64,000 nucleotides of DNA from Pseudomaricurvus hydrocarbonicus (GTDB taxonomy: Bacteria; Pseudomonadota; Gammaproteobacteria; Pseudomonadales; Cellvibrionaceae). Below, one piece after another: positions 25,707-34,915 of this stretch. Within the stretch, counting starts at the first letter, position 1. The number at the start of each line of letters is the position of its first letter. The notes beneath the pieces were generated by a model, which saw only the letters and a list, made by a program, of their open reading frames with translations, ran no database searches and was not told the origin of the DNA. Location: positions 372,001-436,000 of the forward strand of contig NZ_JAAONZ010000002.1 in assembly GCF_011602365.1 (NCBI RefSeq). Reading direction: 5' to 3'. The position numbers and the translations under genes are program-made.

Positions 25707-28471
25707 TTAATCTTCGAATTTACCTCATTTAAAAGAGCGCTTGCCTCATCTCTCATAGAAAAAGAAGGGTACTTGTCCAAAAGATCCACCAATGTCTTTT
25801 TAGCCGAAAAGACATCGCCAGACACCAAATCTATTTTTGCGCTGTGGTAAATAATTTCGGGGTTGTTTGGAGAGCGAAGCAACGCTTTGTTAACTGTACT
25901 CTTGGCCAAATCTTGCTGCCCATTTTCCAAATACGCCAACGCAAGCGTATCCAAAACCACAGGGGAATCTGGATTTGTATTTATCGCTCTTTTTGCATAC
26001 GAGAGAGATTCACTGGGATTACTCTCCAACAGATTCCACGCAATATTATTCAGAACCTGATAATTTTTATCATCAATCATCAACGTACTTTTATAGTGCC
26101 CTATCGCTTCCTGCTTTTTCCCATCCTCCAACATCAGATTGGCCAACTCCAATCTGGCTTCAACAGAGTTTTTATGACGTTCAATCCATGCATTCAGAAG
26201 AGACTCCGCCTCTTTACGATTACCAGACATCTTTTCAGCCAAAGCCAATTCGATCAAATTCTTCTCTGTTTCTTCCAAACTATAAATATGCTTTAGAATC
26301 TTTACCGAGTCCTCTGCGCTGCCTTTGGCTTTGGAAATTGCGTACTTCACCTTTAACGCATCGACATTATTCGGACTGAAAGATTCGACTTGCTGAATTT
26401 GTTCAGCGGACCGCTCCAATTGTCCCGCCTCAAAATACAACCTGGCCAACCCCACCCTCGCCGTCCAATGGTCCGGCTTCAGCTGAATCACTTGCAGCAG
26501 CTCTGCTTCTACGTCATTTTTACGGCCTAAGCCTGAATACGCTTTCGCCAATAAAAAGTGACTGGAATATGAATCCGGCTGAATTCTCACCAGTTTTTCA
26601 AGTTTTCGAGCCGCAGTTTGATAATTCTGAGTCGCAAGGTGAGAGCGTGCAGAAACATTCAACACACTTGGGTCGCTCTTTTTCTCATGAGGCAACGCCG
26701 ACAATACCACGTCTACTTTTAACGGCTCTCCTTTAGACAAGTAATAGCGTGCCAATACTACCCTAGGCTGTATTTCATTCGGCACCGCATCGATAGCCAT
26801 CTGTAAATATTCAACCATTTTCGGATCGTTCTTCTGCGCCCCATAGATGAAGGCCAATTTCATCATTACCAAGTAATCATTGTCATTAATATCAAGCATG
26901 CTTTGATAATGCGTTTTAGCCTGTTCAACATCATCTGCTTCCATCGCCATTGTTGCCAACGCTTTATGTGCGGCAGAGTCATCAGGGTTCAGCGCTATAG
27001 ACTTTTGATAAGATTGTCGGGCCCTTGCAGTGTCGCCCGCCTTCCAACGAGACAATCCCATTAAATTATGGGCAATATAATTATCCGGGTTTTTAGCCAA
27101 ATAAGCCTGTGCGGCTTCAATCGCTTTTTGGTGTTCACCCACTTTTACCAGGCCAACCACCATGGACACATCAGCTTCATCCAAACTGTTATCCAAATCA
27201 ATAGCCGCCTGCAGATGCTGCAACCCCAGCTCTTTATTGCCCAGCATCAAATAGCTATTGCCCAAATCCATCTGTACTTTCGGCGATTCTGGTTTGAGTT
27301 CAGATACTTGCGTCAGCAAGGCTACTGATTCTTCCACCTGATTCAGTTGCAGATGGGCCCGAGACATCAGCGACAAGACTTCCGGATCTTCGTCGATGCT
27401 CGACAAAAGTTTCAGGACGTCCTGAGGTTTTCCGACCTTAAGATAGACCGTGGCCAATAGCTTTCTACCTCTCAGGTCTTCAGTCGCAAGCTCAAAATAG
27501 TTTTTCGCAAAACTCTCAGCCAAAACATCATTACCTTCCGCCAGGTGTATCATGGCCAGATAATAATCAGTGATAGGAAAAAAGCCTGTTTCATTGGCCA
27601 CGCTGAGAGACTCAACGGCCACTTTGTAATCGCCTTTGGAAAACCAATAAAGGCCATTCAGATAGTGATACATCACGCTTTTAGGCGCGTAGCCCTCAAT
27701 CACTTTGACATCTTCGAACGCCCTGTCAACTTCATCCATCCTGAAACGCGCGACCGCCCGACTGTAATGTGCACGCAGATTTCTCACACTGTTTTCAATC
27801 GCTCGGGTGTAATTGCTTTCCGCGGCTTCCAGATCGCCGCTCATTTGCTCAATGTCACCCAACAACTTCCACGCTGGTGCATATGTCGGGCTTTCGTTGA
27901 CGATACTGGCTACGAAAGAATGCACTTCGCCTATATCGACATCGGCTTGAGACAGGTCAAATTTTGCGCGCGCAAATTTTACATAGGCATCTGCAGAGTT
28001 AAGATCTTCAGCCTGTCGTAGTTTCTCCTCGGCAAATACAGGCTCACGCCCCGACACCAAGCCAAGTGTTTGTGAAGCAAAAACCAGCGCTTTAGCGTCA
28101 TCCGATAGATTCTTAACCTCCAGATCCCGCAGACTACGGATTTTATCCTGCTCAACCAATATCTTTGACAGTAGTGGCAACGCCACATCCACGTCACCAC
28201 CCAGTTCTATGTATTTTTCAATTTCTATTTCAGCACTGGGCATATCCTCTTCAGCAAAATAAATCGTGCCCAATAACAGACGCGCTTCGGTATTATTAGG
28301 GTTGGACTGGAGTACACCTTTTAACTCAATTGTCGATGATGCATAATCACCTTCCGAGAAATACTTTTTCGCACTCGCCAGGTCTGACCTTTCGCTCTGG
28401 GTAGAATCACAGGACATTAACATCAGCGAACACACCAGCACTGCCAAAGTGACCCAACAATTTCTCATCAT
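25703..28471 (-). CDS. prsT: TPR lipoprotein PrsT (copy 2)
   Basis: A 922-residue TPR lipoprotein. The signal peptide ends in LMLMSC (Cys21), followed by repeats throughout. It is a diverged tandem duplicate of the downstream prsT. Conserved blocks include SAKIDLVSGDV near the C-terminus and NNIAWNLLESNP. The start has AAGGA 6 nt upstream. Having two long PrsT proteins in tandem is unusual in my recollection of such loci; they may work on different polymer or protein partners. No own sigma-54 promoter is seen in the 190 nt upstream, which hold two hairpins that probably end the PEP-CTERM gene transcript. Confidence 0.92.
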   Translation of the reverse strand: MMRNCWVTLAVLVCSLMLMSCDSTQSERSDLASAKKYFSEGDYASSTIELKGVLQSNPNNTEARLLLGTIYFAEEDMPSAEIEIEKYIELGGDVDVALPLLSKILVEQDKIRSLRDLEVKNLSDDAKALVFASQTLGLVSGREPVFAEEKLRQAEDLNSADAYVKFARAKFDLSQADVDIGEVHSFVASIVNESPTYAPAWKLLGDIEQMSGDLEAAESNYTRAIENSVRNLRAHYSRAVARFRMDEVDRAFEDVKVIEGYAPKSVMYHYLNGLYWFSKGDYKVAVESLSVANETGFFPITDYYLAMIHLAEGNDVLAESFAKNYFELATEDLRGRKLLATVYLKVGKPQDVLKLLSSIDEDPEVLSLMSRAHLQLNQVEESVALLTQVSELKPESPKVQMDLGNSYLMLGNKELGLQHLQAAIDLDNSLDEADVSMVVGLVKVGEHQKAIEAAQAYLAKNPDNYIAHNLMGLSRWKAGDTARARQSYQKSIALNPDDSAAHKALATMAMEADDVEQAKTHYQSMLDINDNDYLVMMKLAFIYGAQKNDPKMVEYLQMAIDAVPNEIQPRVVLARYYLSKGEPLKVDVVLSALPHEKKSDPSVLNVSARSHLATQNYQTAARKLEKLVRIQPDSYSSHFLLAKAYSGLGRKNDVEAELLQVIQLKPDHWTARVGLARLYFEAGQLERSAEQIQQVESFSPNNVDALKVKYAISKAKGSAEDSVKILKHIYSLEETEKNLIELALAEKMSGNRKEAESLLNAWIERHKNSVEARLELANLMLEDGKKQEAIGHYKSTLMIDDKNYQVLNNIAWNLLESNPSESLSYAKRAINTNPDSPVVLDTLALAYLENGQQDLAKSTVNKALLRSPNNPEIIYHSAKIDLVSGDVFSAKKTLVDLLDKYPSFSMRDEASALLNEVNSKIK

Positions 28472-28563
28472 TCACATTCCTTATTTAGTGTTTCTGGGAT
28501 TCCATTAGCGACAACCAAGATATCTATTTAAGTTATAACCTCAATCCACCAAGGTTCTAAAAG

Positions 28564-28585
28564 CAATAAACCTAACGGGTTTATT
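28564..28585. repeat. Inverted repeat next to terminator
   Basis: CAATAAACC-TAAC-GGGTTTATTG, a 9-bp stem with a 4-nt loop just past the main terminator of the PEP-CTERM gene. It may be a second transcription stop. Confidence 0.4.
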
Positions 28586-28593
28586 GAGTATAG

Positions 28594-28622
28594 AAAAAAT
28601 CCAGCGCAAGCGCTGGATTTTT
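28594..28622 (-). terminator. Rho-independent terminator of the PEP-CTERM gene
   Basis: AAAAAATCCAGCG-CAAG-CGCTGGATTTTT, a perfect stem with flanking A and T tracts, 38 nt past the stop of the PEP-CTERM gene. The symmetry would allow termination in both directions. It separates the PEP-CTERM gene from the prsT operon. Confidence 0.85.
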
Positions 28623-28659
28623 CAGGTATCGTCTGTGATGAAACAGATGATGGTATGAA

Positions 28660-29538
28660 CTATGACTTTCTTCTACCCAGCAATCCCATGCCGAGGAAGC
28701 CAATACCCAACAGCATTAACGAACCGGGCTCTGGCACAGTAGTCACGTTAAAGTTGACATCGGTGTCCCCGCGAGCGAAGGCACCCAAGCCAGCTGGCAG
28801 ACCACCACCACCGACGACATTGGCATTACCCGTCACCAGTGCCAGGCCATCGCCTGCACACGCAAACAACCCACAGGTTAGATCCTGATCACCGAATGTC
28901 AAACCGGTGAAGTTGGTACCAGCCACCTCGCTTAAGGAGAAGTTAACGGTACCAAAATCGGTACTGGAGTTGGCTGCGGCGATTTGGCTTGGATCCAAAG
29001 CGCCACCAATATCGGAGATGAAAAACCACTCATCATCCGCATCCAGAACGGTCAGTTCCAGCCATGGGGTGCCGTCAGTTACCGCAGCACTACATGTGGC
29101 CATGGTAGTACAATTGACGAACGTACCAATATCCAGATCCGTGGTACTGCCGAAGCTGAACATCTGCACCATGGAGGTGGTCCCAAACTGACCAAAATCA
29201 ACACGAGTACCCGCGGCACCAAGCCCGGTGACCCCAGTCACTTCAATGGTCGAGATGGCCACCAGCTCGTCATTGGCTTCATCCAAATTCTGAACCGGAT
29301 CCAGACCGTTGGCAGCGTAAACGTCTTCAATAGAGCCAAATTCCAACACCGAAAAAAGGACATCGCCGACACTGATGAGGCCGTCACCGTCATTGTCAAT
29401 GTGCCAATCCAATAACTGATCTTCTGCTTTTGCCCCTGCGGTTGTACCGTCACCGGGAGGCAAATAGAAAGCCGAGGCTCCAGCGCTTCCCAGACTGAAT
29501 GCTATGGCAGAAGCCATGAGCAGGTGTTTTGTTTTCAT
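28660..29538 (-). CDS. PEP-CTERM sorting-signal protein
   Basis: A 292-residue secreted protein. It has an N-terminal signal peptide (MKTKHLLMASAIAFSLGSAG, then ASA), a mature domain rich in Asp/Thr/Gly, and a C-terminal VPEPGSLMLLGIG helix ending in RRKS, the PEP-CTERM signal recognised and cleaved by exosortase A. Residues 48-59 read DNDGDGLISVGD, a good EF-hand-type calcium loop. It is the likely client of the exosortase system whose polysaccharide genes fill the left part of the window. A ribosome site AGGAG lies 9-10 nt upstream of the ATG, and a sigma-54 promoter about 80-95 nt upstream. Confidence 0.95.
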   Translation of the reverse strand: MKTKHLLMASAIAFSLGSAGASAFYLPPGDGTTAGAKAEDQLLDWHIDNDGDGLISVGDVLFSVLEFGSIEDVYAANGLDPVQNLDEANDELVAISTIEVTGVTGLGAAGTRVDFGQFGTTSMVQMFSFGSTTDLDIGTFVNCTTMATCSAAVTDGTPWLELTVLDADDEWFFISDIGGALDPSQIAAANSSTDFGTVNFSLSEVAGTNFTGLTFGDQDLTCGLFACAGDGLALVTGNANVVGGGGLPAGLGAFARGDTDVNFNVTTVPEPGSLMLLGIGFLGMGLLGRRKS

Positions 29539-29616
29539 GCTTTCTATCTCCTGTTATTTTTTACCAGTAAGGTGGCAATCCCAAACCAATCAAATTCTCC
29601 ACCACGCTGATAGAAA

Positions 29617-29632
29617 TGCATGCACTGTGCCA
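29617..29632 (-). promoter_or_regulatory. Sigma-54 (-24/-12) promoter of the PEP-CTERM gene
   Basis: On the minus strand TGGCAC-AGTGC-ATGCA matches the consensus TGGCAC-N5-TTGCW with one mismatch, with GG and GC 10 nt apart. It ends 79 nt before the ATG. PrsR, a sigma-54 activator encoded in the same locus, is the natural activator. Confidence 0.8.
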
Positions 29633-29762
29633 ACCGTTAACTTGTTACTCTAACTCCCTGATAAGCCGATAGTTTCATTGAAAACCTACTTCGCCCAAAA
29701 AGGCAGTTTTTAATGTTTTGTAAAATAACCTGACACAATCAAAAACACTGACAGAGAAGCCC

Positions 29763-31760
29763 TTAAGACGATTTAAGTAAACGTCGCAGAGGTTTTCTGA
29801 TGGAACGGGCGACAGGGGCTTGCCCCCATCCCAGCCGCCCCATAAACACCCCGCGAGTTGCGACATCCGGCGCGACCTGCTGCTCAAGGTCCGCCGCTAT
29901 TTCTGCGGCTTCACCCATAGCCTCATCACGAGAGCTGAATTGCTTCTTCCCCCGACTGTATTGGGTAAAAATCAACGGTGTCATCTCAGGCTGAAACTGC
30001 AACCCCAAGCGAGTCGCCTCTAACCACAATCGCTGAAGCGCCCGCCCACCGTCTAACCGATCTTCCAAAGTGCTCAAAGGGGTTTTCGCCATTAACATGA
30101 AATGTGCGCCACAAAACCAACCGGTCATTAAATCCAATTGAAGGCGCGGCAACCAAGTGCCGGCCATAAATTTATTCAGAAACTCCACCCTCGACCAGCT
30201 TTGCAATGACCAACGCATCAACTTCAAAGGTACAGTTCCCAAACCGACAGCCTGATCCGGAATACGGTCTTCACTGTAACGACTGTTCCATTCAATTACC
30301 CGGGTATGGACGTCATAAGCTTCTTTGATCGTCAATCGAATTCTGGCGCTGCGAAATAACAGCTTGGCCATCGCCCAACGCGCTTTGCCGCCCTCAATCC
30401 ATACCAATTGGTATTGCTCCCCCACTGCCTGCTCAAGCTGGTTTTTTTGCGAAGGCGTCAAGTTTCGGCTGGAAAACGGCCGTCGTTGTGTAGTTCTGAC
30501 TTTAACGTAGGGCAGCCACTGACTCGGAAGGATCTGAGCATTTTTCTGTAACGTAACATCAATGACAGGGAGCCGCTCATCAGAATCCGGACGCAGATTA
30601 AACTCGGCCGTCATGCCCTCCGCGCTGGCGGCAACATCAATCGTTTCCAGCAAAGTTCCCAATGCAATTTGACTGGCATGCCCGTCCAGATCGTACACGC
30701 ACCAGTCCCGGGTATCGCTGCCGTGAATGACAAACCGGTTGTGCTCCAGCACTTCAAATTCCCAAACCTGGGTATTGTCGCCACTGGGGGCCCAGCGGGC
30801 CAACTCCAGAATCCTTAACAGTGCAGGGTCCATATCACGGCTTATCTCTGGCCCTAAGTTTTCGGAGCCCTCGGTGGTCTGCTGAGCCCGCTTTTTCATC
30901 AACTGCTTGCGCGCGATCTTTAACGCAATTTTCTGTATGGGATTGTCATTTCCGCCCGGACGCCAGGTTTTCTTTAATTTATTTTTGTAAGCGTCAAAAT
31001 GCAGCCCCCAGGGAGCTGCAACAACATCACCACGATTGAGCAACGCTTTCAAACTGTTGGTGGCGGCAATCCCGGCGCACAGCTCACACGCCATGGGCGT
31101 CGACGGTCCTTTTTGCGCCTCAAGGTCGATGCGTTTCTCATCAACCAGGTACCCCATTTGCAACATCGACGGTGACAGCCCCAGCAGGAAGCGTAACTGG
31201 CGCTCATCTTCCTCATGGCCTTCCATGCGGAAATACTCTTCAAACGTCATCTTGCCAGGCATAAAACATAACAGCGCGGTGCCCATGCCCAACGGTGCTG
31301 CAGTAATGGCCGGTATGCCTTTTTCAGCACAGGCGGCAAATACCGCCCGCCGGATATCCAGCACAAAGAAGTCCAGCCCATCAATATAAAGATCCACGCC
31401 GTCCAGAAAAGCATCAATATTGTCGTGATTGATACCCTCAGGAAACATGGTAATGTCCATGGCAGGATTTATGCCTCGCGCCATTTCGGCCATCACTTCT
31501 ACTTTCGGGCGGCCTACATTCTGCATATAAGCACCCGCCTGACGATTAAAGTTTCCCTGCTCAAAAATATCCAAATCCGAAATATTAAAATGAGCAATTC
31601 CCAAGCGTGTCAAGGTCAGCAAGTGGATGCCGCCCACGCCGCCTACTCCGGCAATGGCAACACGCTTGGCTTGCAATACCTTTTGCTCATCCTCGGTAAC
31701 CCAACCCAGATTCCGGGAGAAAGCTTCATCATAATCAAATGCGCCTAGATGTGTTCCCAT
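29763..31760 (-). CDS. ThiF/E1-like adenylyltransferase fused to a nitroreductase-like domain
   Basis: About 665 residues. The N-terminal domain has the E1/ThiF nucleotide-binding motif VAIAGVGGVGG and the SDLDIFEQGNFNRQ segment that contacts ATP and directs adenylation. A CELCAG motif follows the first domain. The second half resembles a nitroreductase/FMN fold (ARWAPSGDNTQVW). Such fusions (Rv1355c-like) are known, but the substrate is not. The ATG at 31760 (MGTHLGAFDYDEAF) begins the conserved part; a GTG at 31862 is also in frame and adds 34 residues. Neither has a strong ribosome site, so the start is open. It is not clearly part of the exopolysaccharide locus. Confidence 0.82.
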   Translation of the reverse strand: MGTHLGAFDYDEAFSRNLGWVTEDEQKVLQAKRVAIAGVGGVGGIHLLTLTRLGIAHFNISDLDIFEQGNFNRQAGAYMQNVGRPKVEVMAEMARGINPAMDITMFPEGINHDNIDAFLDGVDLYIDGLDFFVLDIRRAVFAACAEKGIPAITAAPLGMGTALLCFMPGKMTFEEYFRMEGHEEDERQLRFLLGLSPSMLQMGYLVDEKRIDLEAQKGPSTPMACELCAGIAATNSLKALLNRGDVVAAPWGLHFDAYKNKLKKTWRPGGNDNPIQKIALKIARKQLMKKRAQQTTEGSENLGPEISRDMDPALLRILELARWAPSGDNTQVWEFEVLEHNRFVIHGSDTRDWCVYDLDGHASQIALGTLLETIDVAASAEGMTAEFNLRPDSDERLPVIDVTLQKNAQILPSQWLPYVKVRTTQRRPFSSRNLTPSQKNQLEQAVGEQYQLVWIEGGKARWAMAKLLFRSARIRLTIKEAYDVHTRVIEWNSRYSEDRIPDQAVGLGTVPLKLMRWSLQSWSRVEFLNKFMAGTWLPRLQLDLMTGWFCGAHFMLMAKTPLSTLEDRLDGGRALQRLWLEATRLGLQFQPEMTPLIFTQYSRGKKQFSSRDEAMGEAAEIAADLEQQVAPDVATRGVFMGRLGWGQAPVARSIRKPLRRLLKSS

Positions 31761-31827
31761 AGCGTTTTGAAAAACCTTTTCATAAATTTGTTGTTGAGTG
31801 GATACCGTTAGCCTGTAATCGCACAAG

Positions 31828-32073
31828 TCATGCGACGACACGCCGACCAGGAAAGCAATCACGGTGGTATCGACTGGATTTCCGGCGAAGTAATACCGTG
31901 TGTTGTAAAAAGTGCAATTCTGCCTCTTTCGGATTGCGAGTGAAGACTACGCTGTCACATCCTGAATATTCATAGAGCGAAACCGACCAGTCACTCCCGT
32001 CAGCCCAATAAAAGAAGAAATGGACGACAAGCGATGACGCTATGCAGAGAGTCTGCAGCGGAAGCTGTCGCAT
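31828..32073 (-). CDS. Possible small secreted protein, doubtful
   Basis: An 81-residue ORF with a hydrophobic N-terminus (MRQLPLQTLCIASSLVVHFFFYWA) that could be a signal or membrane helix, preceded by GAGGG 3-4 nt before the ATG. No family is recognised. It ends just inside the longest possible version of the ThiF-fusion gene, which would favour the shorter start of that gene. The rest of the region 31761-32209 shows nothing else identifiable. Confidence 0.3.
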   Translation of the reverse strand: MRQLPLQTLCIASSLVVHFFFYWADGSDWSVSLYEYSGCDSVVFTRNPKEAELHFLQHTVLLRRKSSRYHRDCFPGRRVVA

Positions 32074-32209
32074 GATCCCTCAAATGCCGCTGATTGAGGC
32101 GAAAGATAGACCATTCACCCACCCACTAGTTCACTTAACAGGCCCTTGAAAACATGAAGTCCATCGCAAAGTGTTGCTTTATGACTCTTCCTGCGAATGG
32201 CAGACGGCT

Positions 32210-32992
32210 TTACGGATTCTCTCTCATGAGCTTCTTTACATAACGAACCGGTATGGCGTAGGTAATGCCAGAAGGTGTTTTCAGCAACCCTTCTTTGGCG
32301 CCTTTCACAAACACGCTGTTAACCACCCCAATGACTCGACCATCATCGATTCCATACACCGGGCTGCCGCTGTTACCGGGGTAAGCAATCGCATCCAATT
32401 GATACACTTCGAAAGGATTCTTCAGGCTTTTAATGTGTTCTGCGGATAAATTCGATGCTGAATATGTCGGAAGAATGAAAGGGGTCACTGCCGAGATAAT
32501 GGCGCTGGATGTCACGGGGTAAAGACCTAAAACCATGCCGATCGGGAAGCCGGTGAAGGCCACTTGGCTGCCCTCTTTGACAAAGTCATCGCTCGCCAGG
32601 ACCAAGGGCTGTAAAGTGGCGCCGGTCAGCTCCAGCAGAGCCAGGTCATGCTCTGCATCAGTAGCCCTCACTTTTGCGCTCGTCGCCTTAGCCGCTTGCC
32701 CCCGCCCGGAGAATACGACCAGCACTTCTCCGTTGTCCGTGTCTATGGTTTCAGGCAGTACGTGCATGTTGGTAATCACCTGACGGCCATTACCAACCAC
32801 AAAACCGGTGGCCAGAATTTTTACGGGAGGCCCTTTTCTTTTAAGGCTTCGCGCCGGAGTTACCGTGCCAACCGCAATGACGCTGCCTCTGACCTTATCC
32901 AGGGTCTCCGGTAACGATCCCGCCTGAGCACTGCTCCACCCGCCCATCAACAGCCACAGAATAACAAGCAGAGTCCCCGCCCTTGCGGGCAC
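32210..32992 (-). CDS. Exported trypsin-like serine protease
   Basis: A 260-residue S1-family protease. The catalytic triad is visible: His in ITNMHVLP, Asp in EHDLALLEL and Ser in YPGNSGSPVYG. A signal peptide (LLVILWLLMGGWSSAQA) places it in the periplasm or outside. No PDZ domain follows, unlike DegP/DegS. The frame is open to 33172, but the GTG at 32992 has AAGG 8 nt upstream and places the signal peptide at the N-terminus, so it is preferred. It stands alone, and its substrate is unknown. Confidence 0.85.
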   Translation of the reverse strand: MPARAGTLLVILWLLMGGWSSAQAGSLPETLDKVRGSVIAVGTVTPARSLKRKGPPVKILATGFVVGNGRQVITNMHVLPETIDTDNGEVLVVFSGRGQAAKATSAKVRATDAEHDLALLELTGATLQPLVLASDDFVKEGSQVAFTGFPIGMVLGLYPVTSSAIISAVTPFILPTYSASNLSAEHIKSLKNPFEVYQLDAIAYPGNSGSPVYGIDDGRVIGVVNSVFVKGAKEGLLKTPSGITYAIPVRYVKKLMRENP

Positions 32993-33271
32993 CCACACTG
33001 CCTTAAAATTCGGTATTATCAATGACGTCCTGATCCTGTAACACAGCAAATTCTGCCTCCTTTGGCTTGCGTTGAGCTTTATTGAGAATCGCTGTGACAG
33101 AGCTGGTGATCGTGACAGCTGATTGGCGTTCACTTCCTCAAAATAAGACCCTATGCCTAAATATAGACACAAATTTAGACGACCTCCCGAATCGTCACGG
33201 AAAAGGCTATAATTACCCCCTTTTCAACCCTTGATATCCGGGCCTGGCCCCCTGACTCTGCGGCACTGCAA

Positions 33272-34291
33272 TTGACAACAAATTTGACAACAGAATTCGA
33301 CACGACCTCGACAACCCTGCCACCGGCGGTGAACCGACGCTTCTGCATCGCCCCCATGATGGAGTGGTCAGATCGTCATTGCCGACACCTTTGGCGCCTG
33401 ATTTCTCATCATGCGGTTTTGTACACTGAGATGGTGACCACCGGTGCGCTACTGCACGCCGACCCCGCTCGATTTTTACGCTACCACCCCACCGAGCACC
33501 CACTGGCGCTTCAGCTGGGCGGCAGTGACCCTGTGGCCCTGGCAAAGTGCAGCCGTATGGCCGAAGAATGGGGCTACGACGAAGTTAACCTGAACTGTGG
33601 CTGCCCAAGTGACCGGGTACAAAATGGTATGATTGGTGCCATTCTGATGGCTCACCCGACCAAAGTGGCCGATTGCGTCAAAGCCATGCAGGACAGCGTC
33701 AGCATCGATGTCACAGTCAAGCACCGCATCGGCATTGACGACATGGACGATTACGCCGGCATGGCCCATTTTGTCGAAACGATCGCCAAGACAGGCTGCA
33801 AGACCTTTATTGTGCACGCCCGTAAAGCCTGGCTTCAGGGGCTCAGCCCGAAAGAGAATCGCGAGGTACCGCCTCTGCGGTATGACAGGGTTTACCAGTT
33901 AAAACAGGAATTTCCCGAGCTGGAGATTGTCATTAATGGTGGACTGCACACCCTGGCGCAGTGCGAAGAACAAATCGTCCAGGTTGACGGTGTCATGGTT
34001 GGCCGAGAAGCTTACACCAACCCTTACCTGTTAGCCGAGGTAGACCAGCGTTTTTACCACGACCATCACGAAATTAAGTCTCGTCAGGAAATTGCCGCTC
34101 AGTTTGTCGAATACTGCCAAGAGCAGATGAGCGAAGGACAACTGCTAAAGTATATGACCCGCCATATGCTCGGACTTTTTCAGGGTTTACCCGGTGCCCG
34201 GCGTTTTCGCCGGCACATTAGCGAAAACGCCCACAAGCCCGACGCCGGGATTAGCGTTCTGGAAGATGCGATTGGCCTGGTCAATTTTTAG
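33272..34291 (+). CDS. dusA: tRNA-dihydrouridine(20/20a) synthase DusA
   Basis: A 339-residue flavoenzyme (up to; see start). It has CIAPMMEWSDRHCR, LYTEMVTTGAL, EHPLALQLGGSDP and NLNCGCPSDRVQNG, where the second Cys of GCPS is the catalytic acid, and a late INGGL and VMVGREAYTNPYL, all as in DusA. It reduces uridines 20/20a in the D-loop of tRNAs using NADPH and FMN. The ORF opens with TTG at 33272; a GTG at 33329 just before RRFCIAPMM is an equally plausible start. A TATAAT-like box lies near 33210. The upstream TTGACAACAAATTTGACAACA is part of this start region, not a promoter. Confidence 0.93.
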   Translation: MTTNLTTEFDTTSTTLPPAVNRRFCIAPMMEWSDRHCRHLWRLISHHAVLYTEMVTTGALLHADPARFLRYHPTEHPLALQLGGSDPVALAKCSRMAEEWGYDEVNLNCGCPSDRVQNGMIGAILMAHPTKVADCVKAMQDSVSIDVTVKHRIGIDDMDDYAGMAHFVETIAKTGCKTFIVHARKAWLQGLSPKENREVPPLRYDRVYQLKQEFPELEIVINGGLHTLAQCEEQIVQVDGVMVGREAYTNPYLLAEVDQRFYHDHHEIKSRQEIAAQFVEYCQEQMSEGQLLKYMTRHMLGLFQGLPGARRFRRHISENAHKPDAGISVLEDAIGLVNF

Positions 34292-34420
34292 TCACTGGGC
34301 GCCATATTCACTAAGGTAATACCCAGGGCTCAGGCCCCTGCGGAGCAACCTTTTACCACGAGCTAAGCGGCACCGCCACTGGGCTCATCCACCATCTTTA
34401 AACAGTGAAGAGGCTCACTA

Positions 34421-34870
34421 ATGCTTAAGGGAATTAAAACGTTTTTTTCGGAACTGCTGGACACCGATGCCGAAATTATTGACGCCCTGGATCCGAAGCA
34501 GCTGGCCGCCGCAGCTCTCATGATTGAGGTCGCGACCATTGACGATCACTTTGATGCAACCGAAATACAAGCCTTGATCAATGAGCTCCAGCGCCAATTC
34601 GATATCGACAGCGAAACCTTACATCAGTTGATTGACCAGGCACGCAGGGAGAGTGATGATGCCACGTCGCTGTACCAGTTCACGCGCTGCGTGAACGATG
34701 AGTTCAGTGCAGCAGAGAAATTTGAGCTGATGCAGGGAATGTGGCGAGTTGCCTTTTCAGACGGCGATCTGGACAAGTACGAGGAGTATATTATTCGCCG
34801 GGTCAGCGATTTGATATACGTCCCCCACAGCGAATTTATTCGCGCCAAAAAAGTCGCCCTCGATAGATGA
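34421..34870 (+). CDS. TerB-family protein
   Basis: A 149-residue all-helical protein of the tellurite-resistance TerB type, seen in LAAAALMIEVATIDDHFDATEI, followed later by MWRVAFSDGDLDKYEEYIIRRVSDLI, the two acidic helix-turn motifs that bind metal in this fold. No other ter genes are nearby, so resistance is not implied; stand-alone TerB proteins are common in gammaproteobacteria and their role is unknown. AAGAGG lies 7 nt upstream of the ATG. Confidence 0.85.
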   Translation: MLKGIKTFFSELLDTDAEIIDALDPKQLAAAALMIEVATIDDHFDATEIQALINELQRQFDIDSETLHQLIDQARRESDDATSLYQFTRCVNDEFSAAEKFELMQGMWRVAFSDGDLDKYEEYIIRRVSDLIYVPHSEFIRAKKVALDR

Positions 34871-34915
34871 GGGTGTGGTTTGACCGGAGTTTTATGGGGG
34901 CTGCTATTGCTGAAA

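Noticed and set aside
32993-33172. Longer N-terminus of the serine protease
   Set aside because: It would bury the signal peptide; the GTG at 32992 has a ribosome site at suitable distance.
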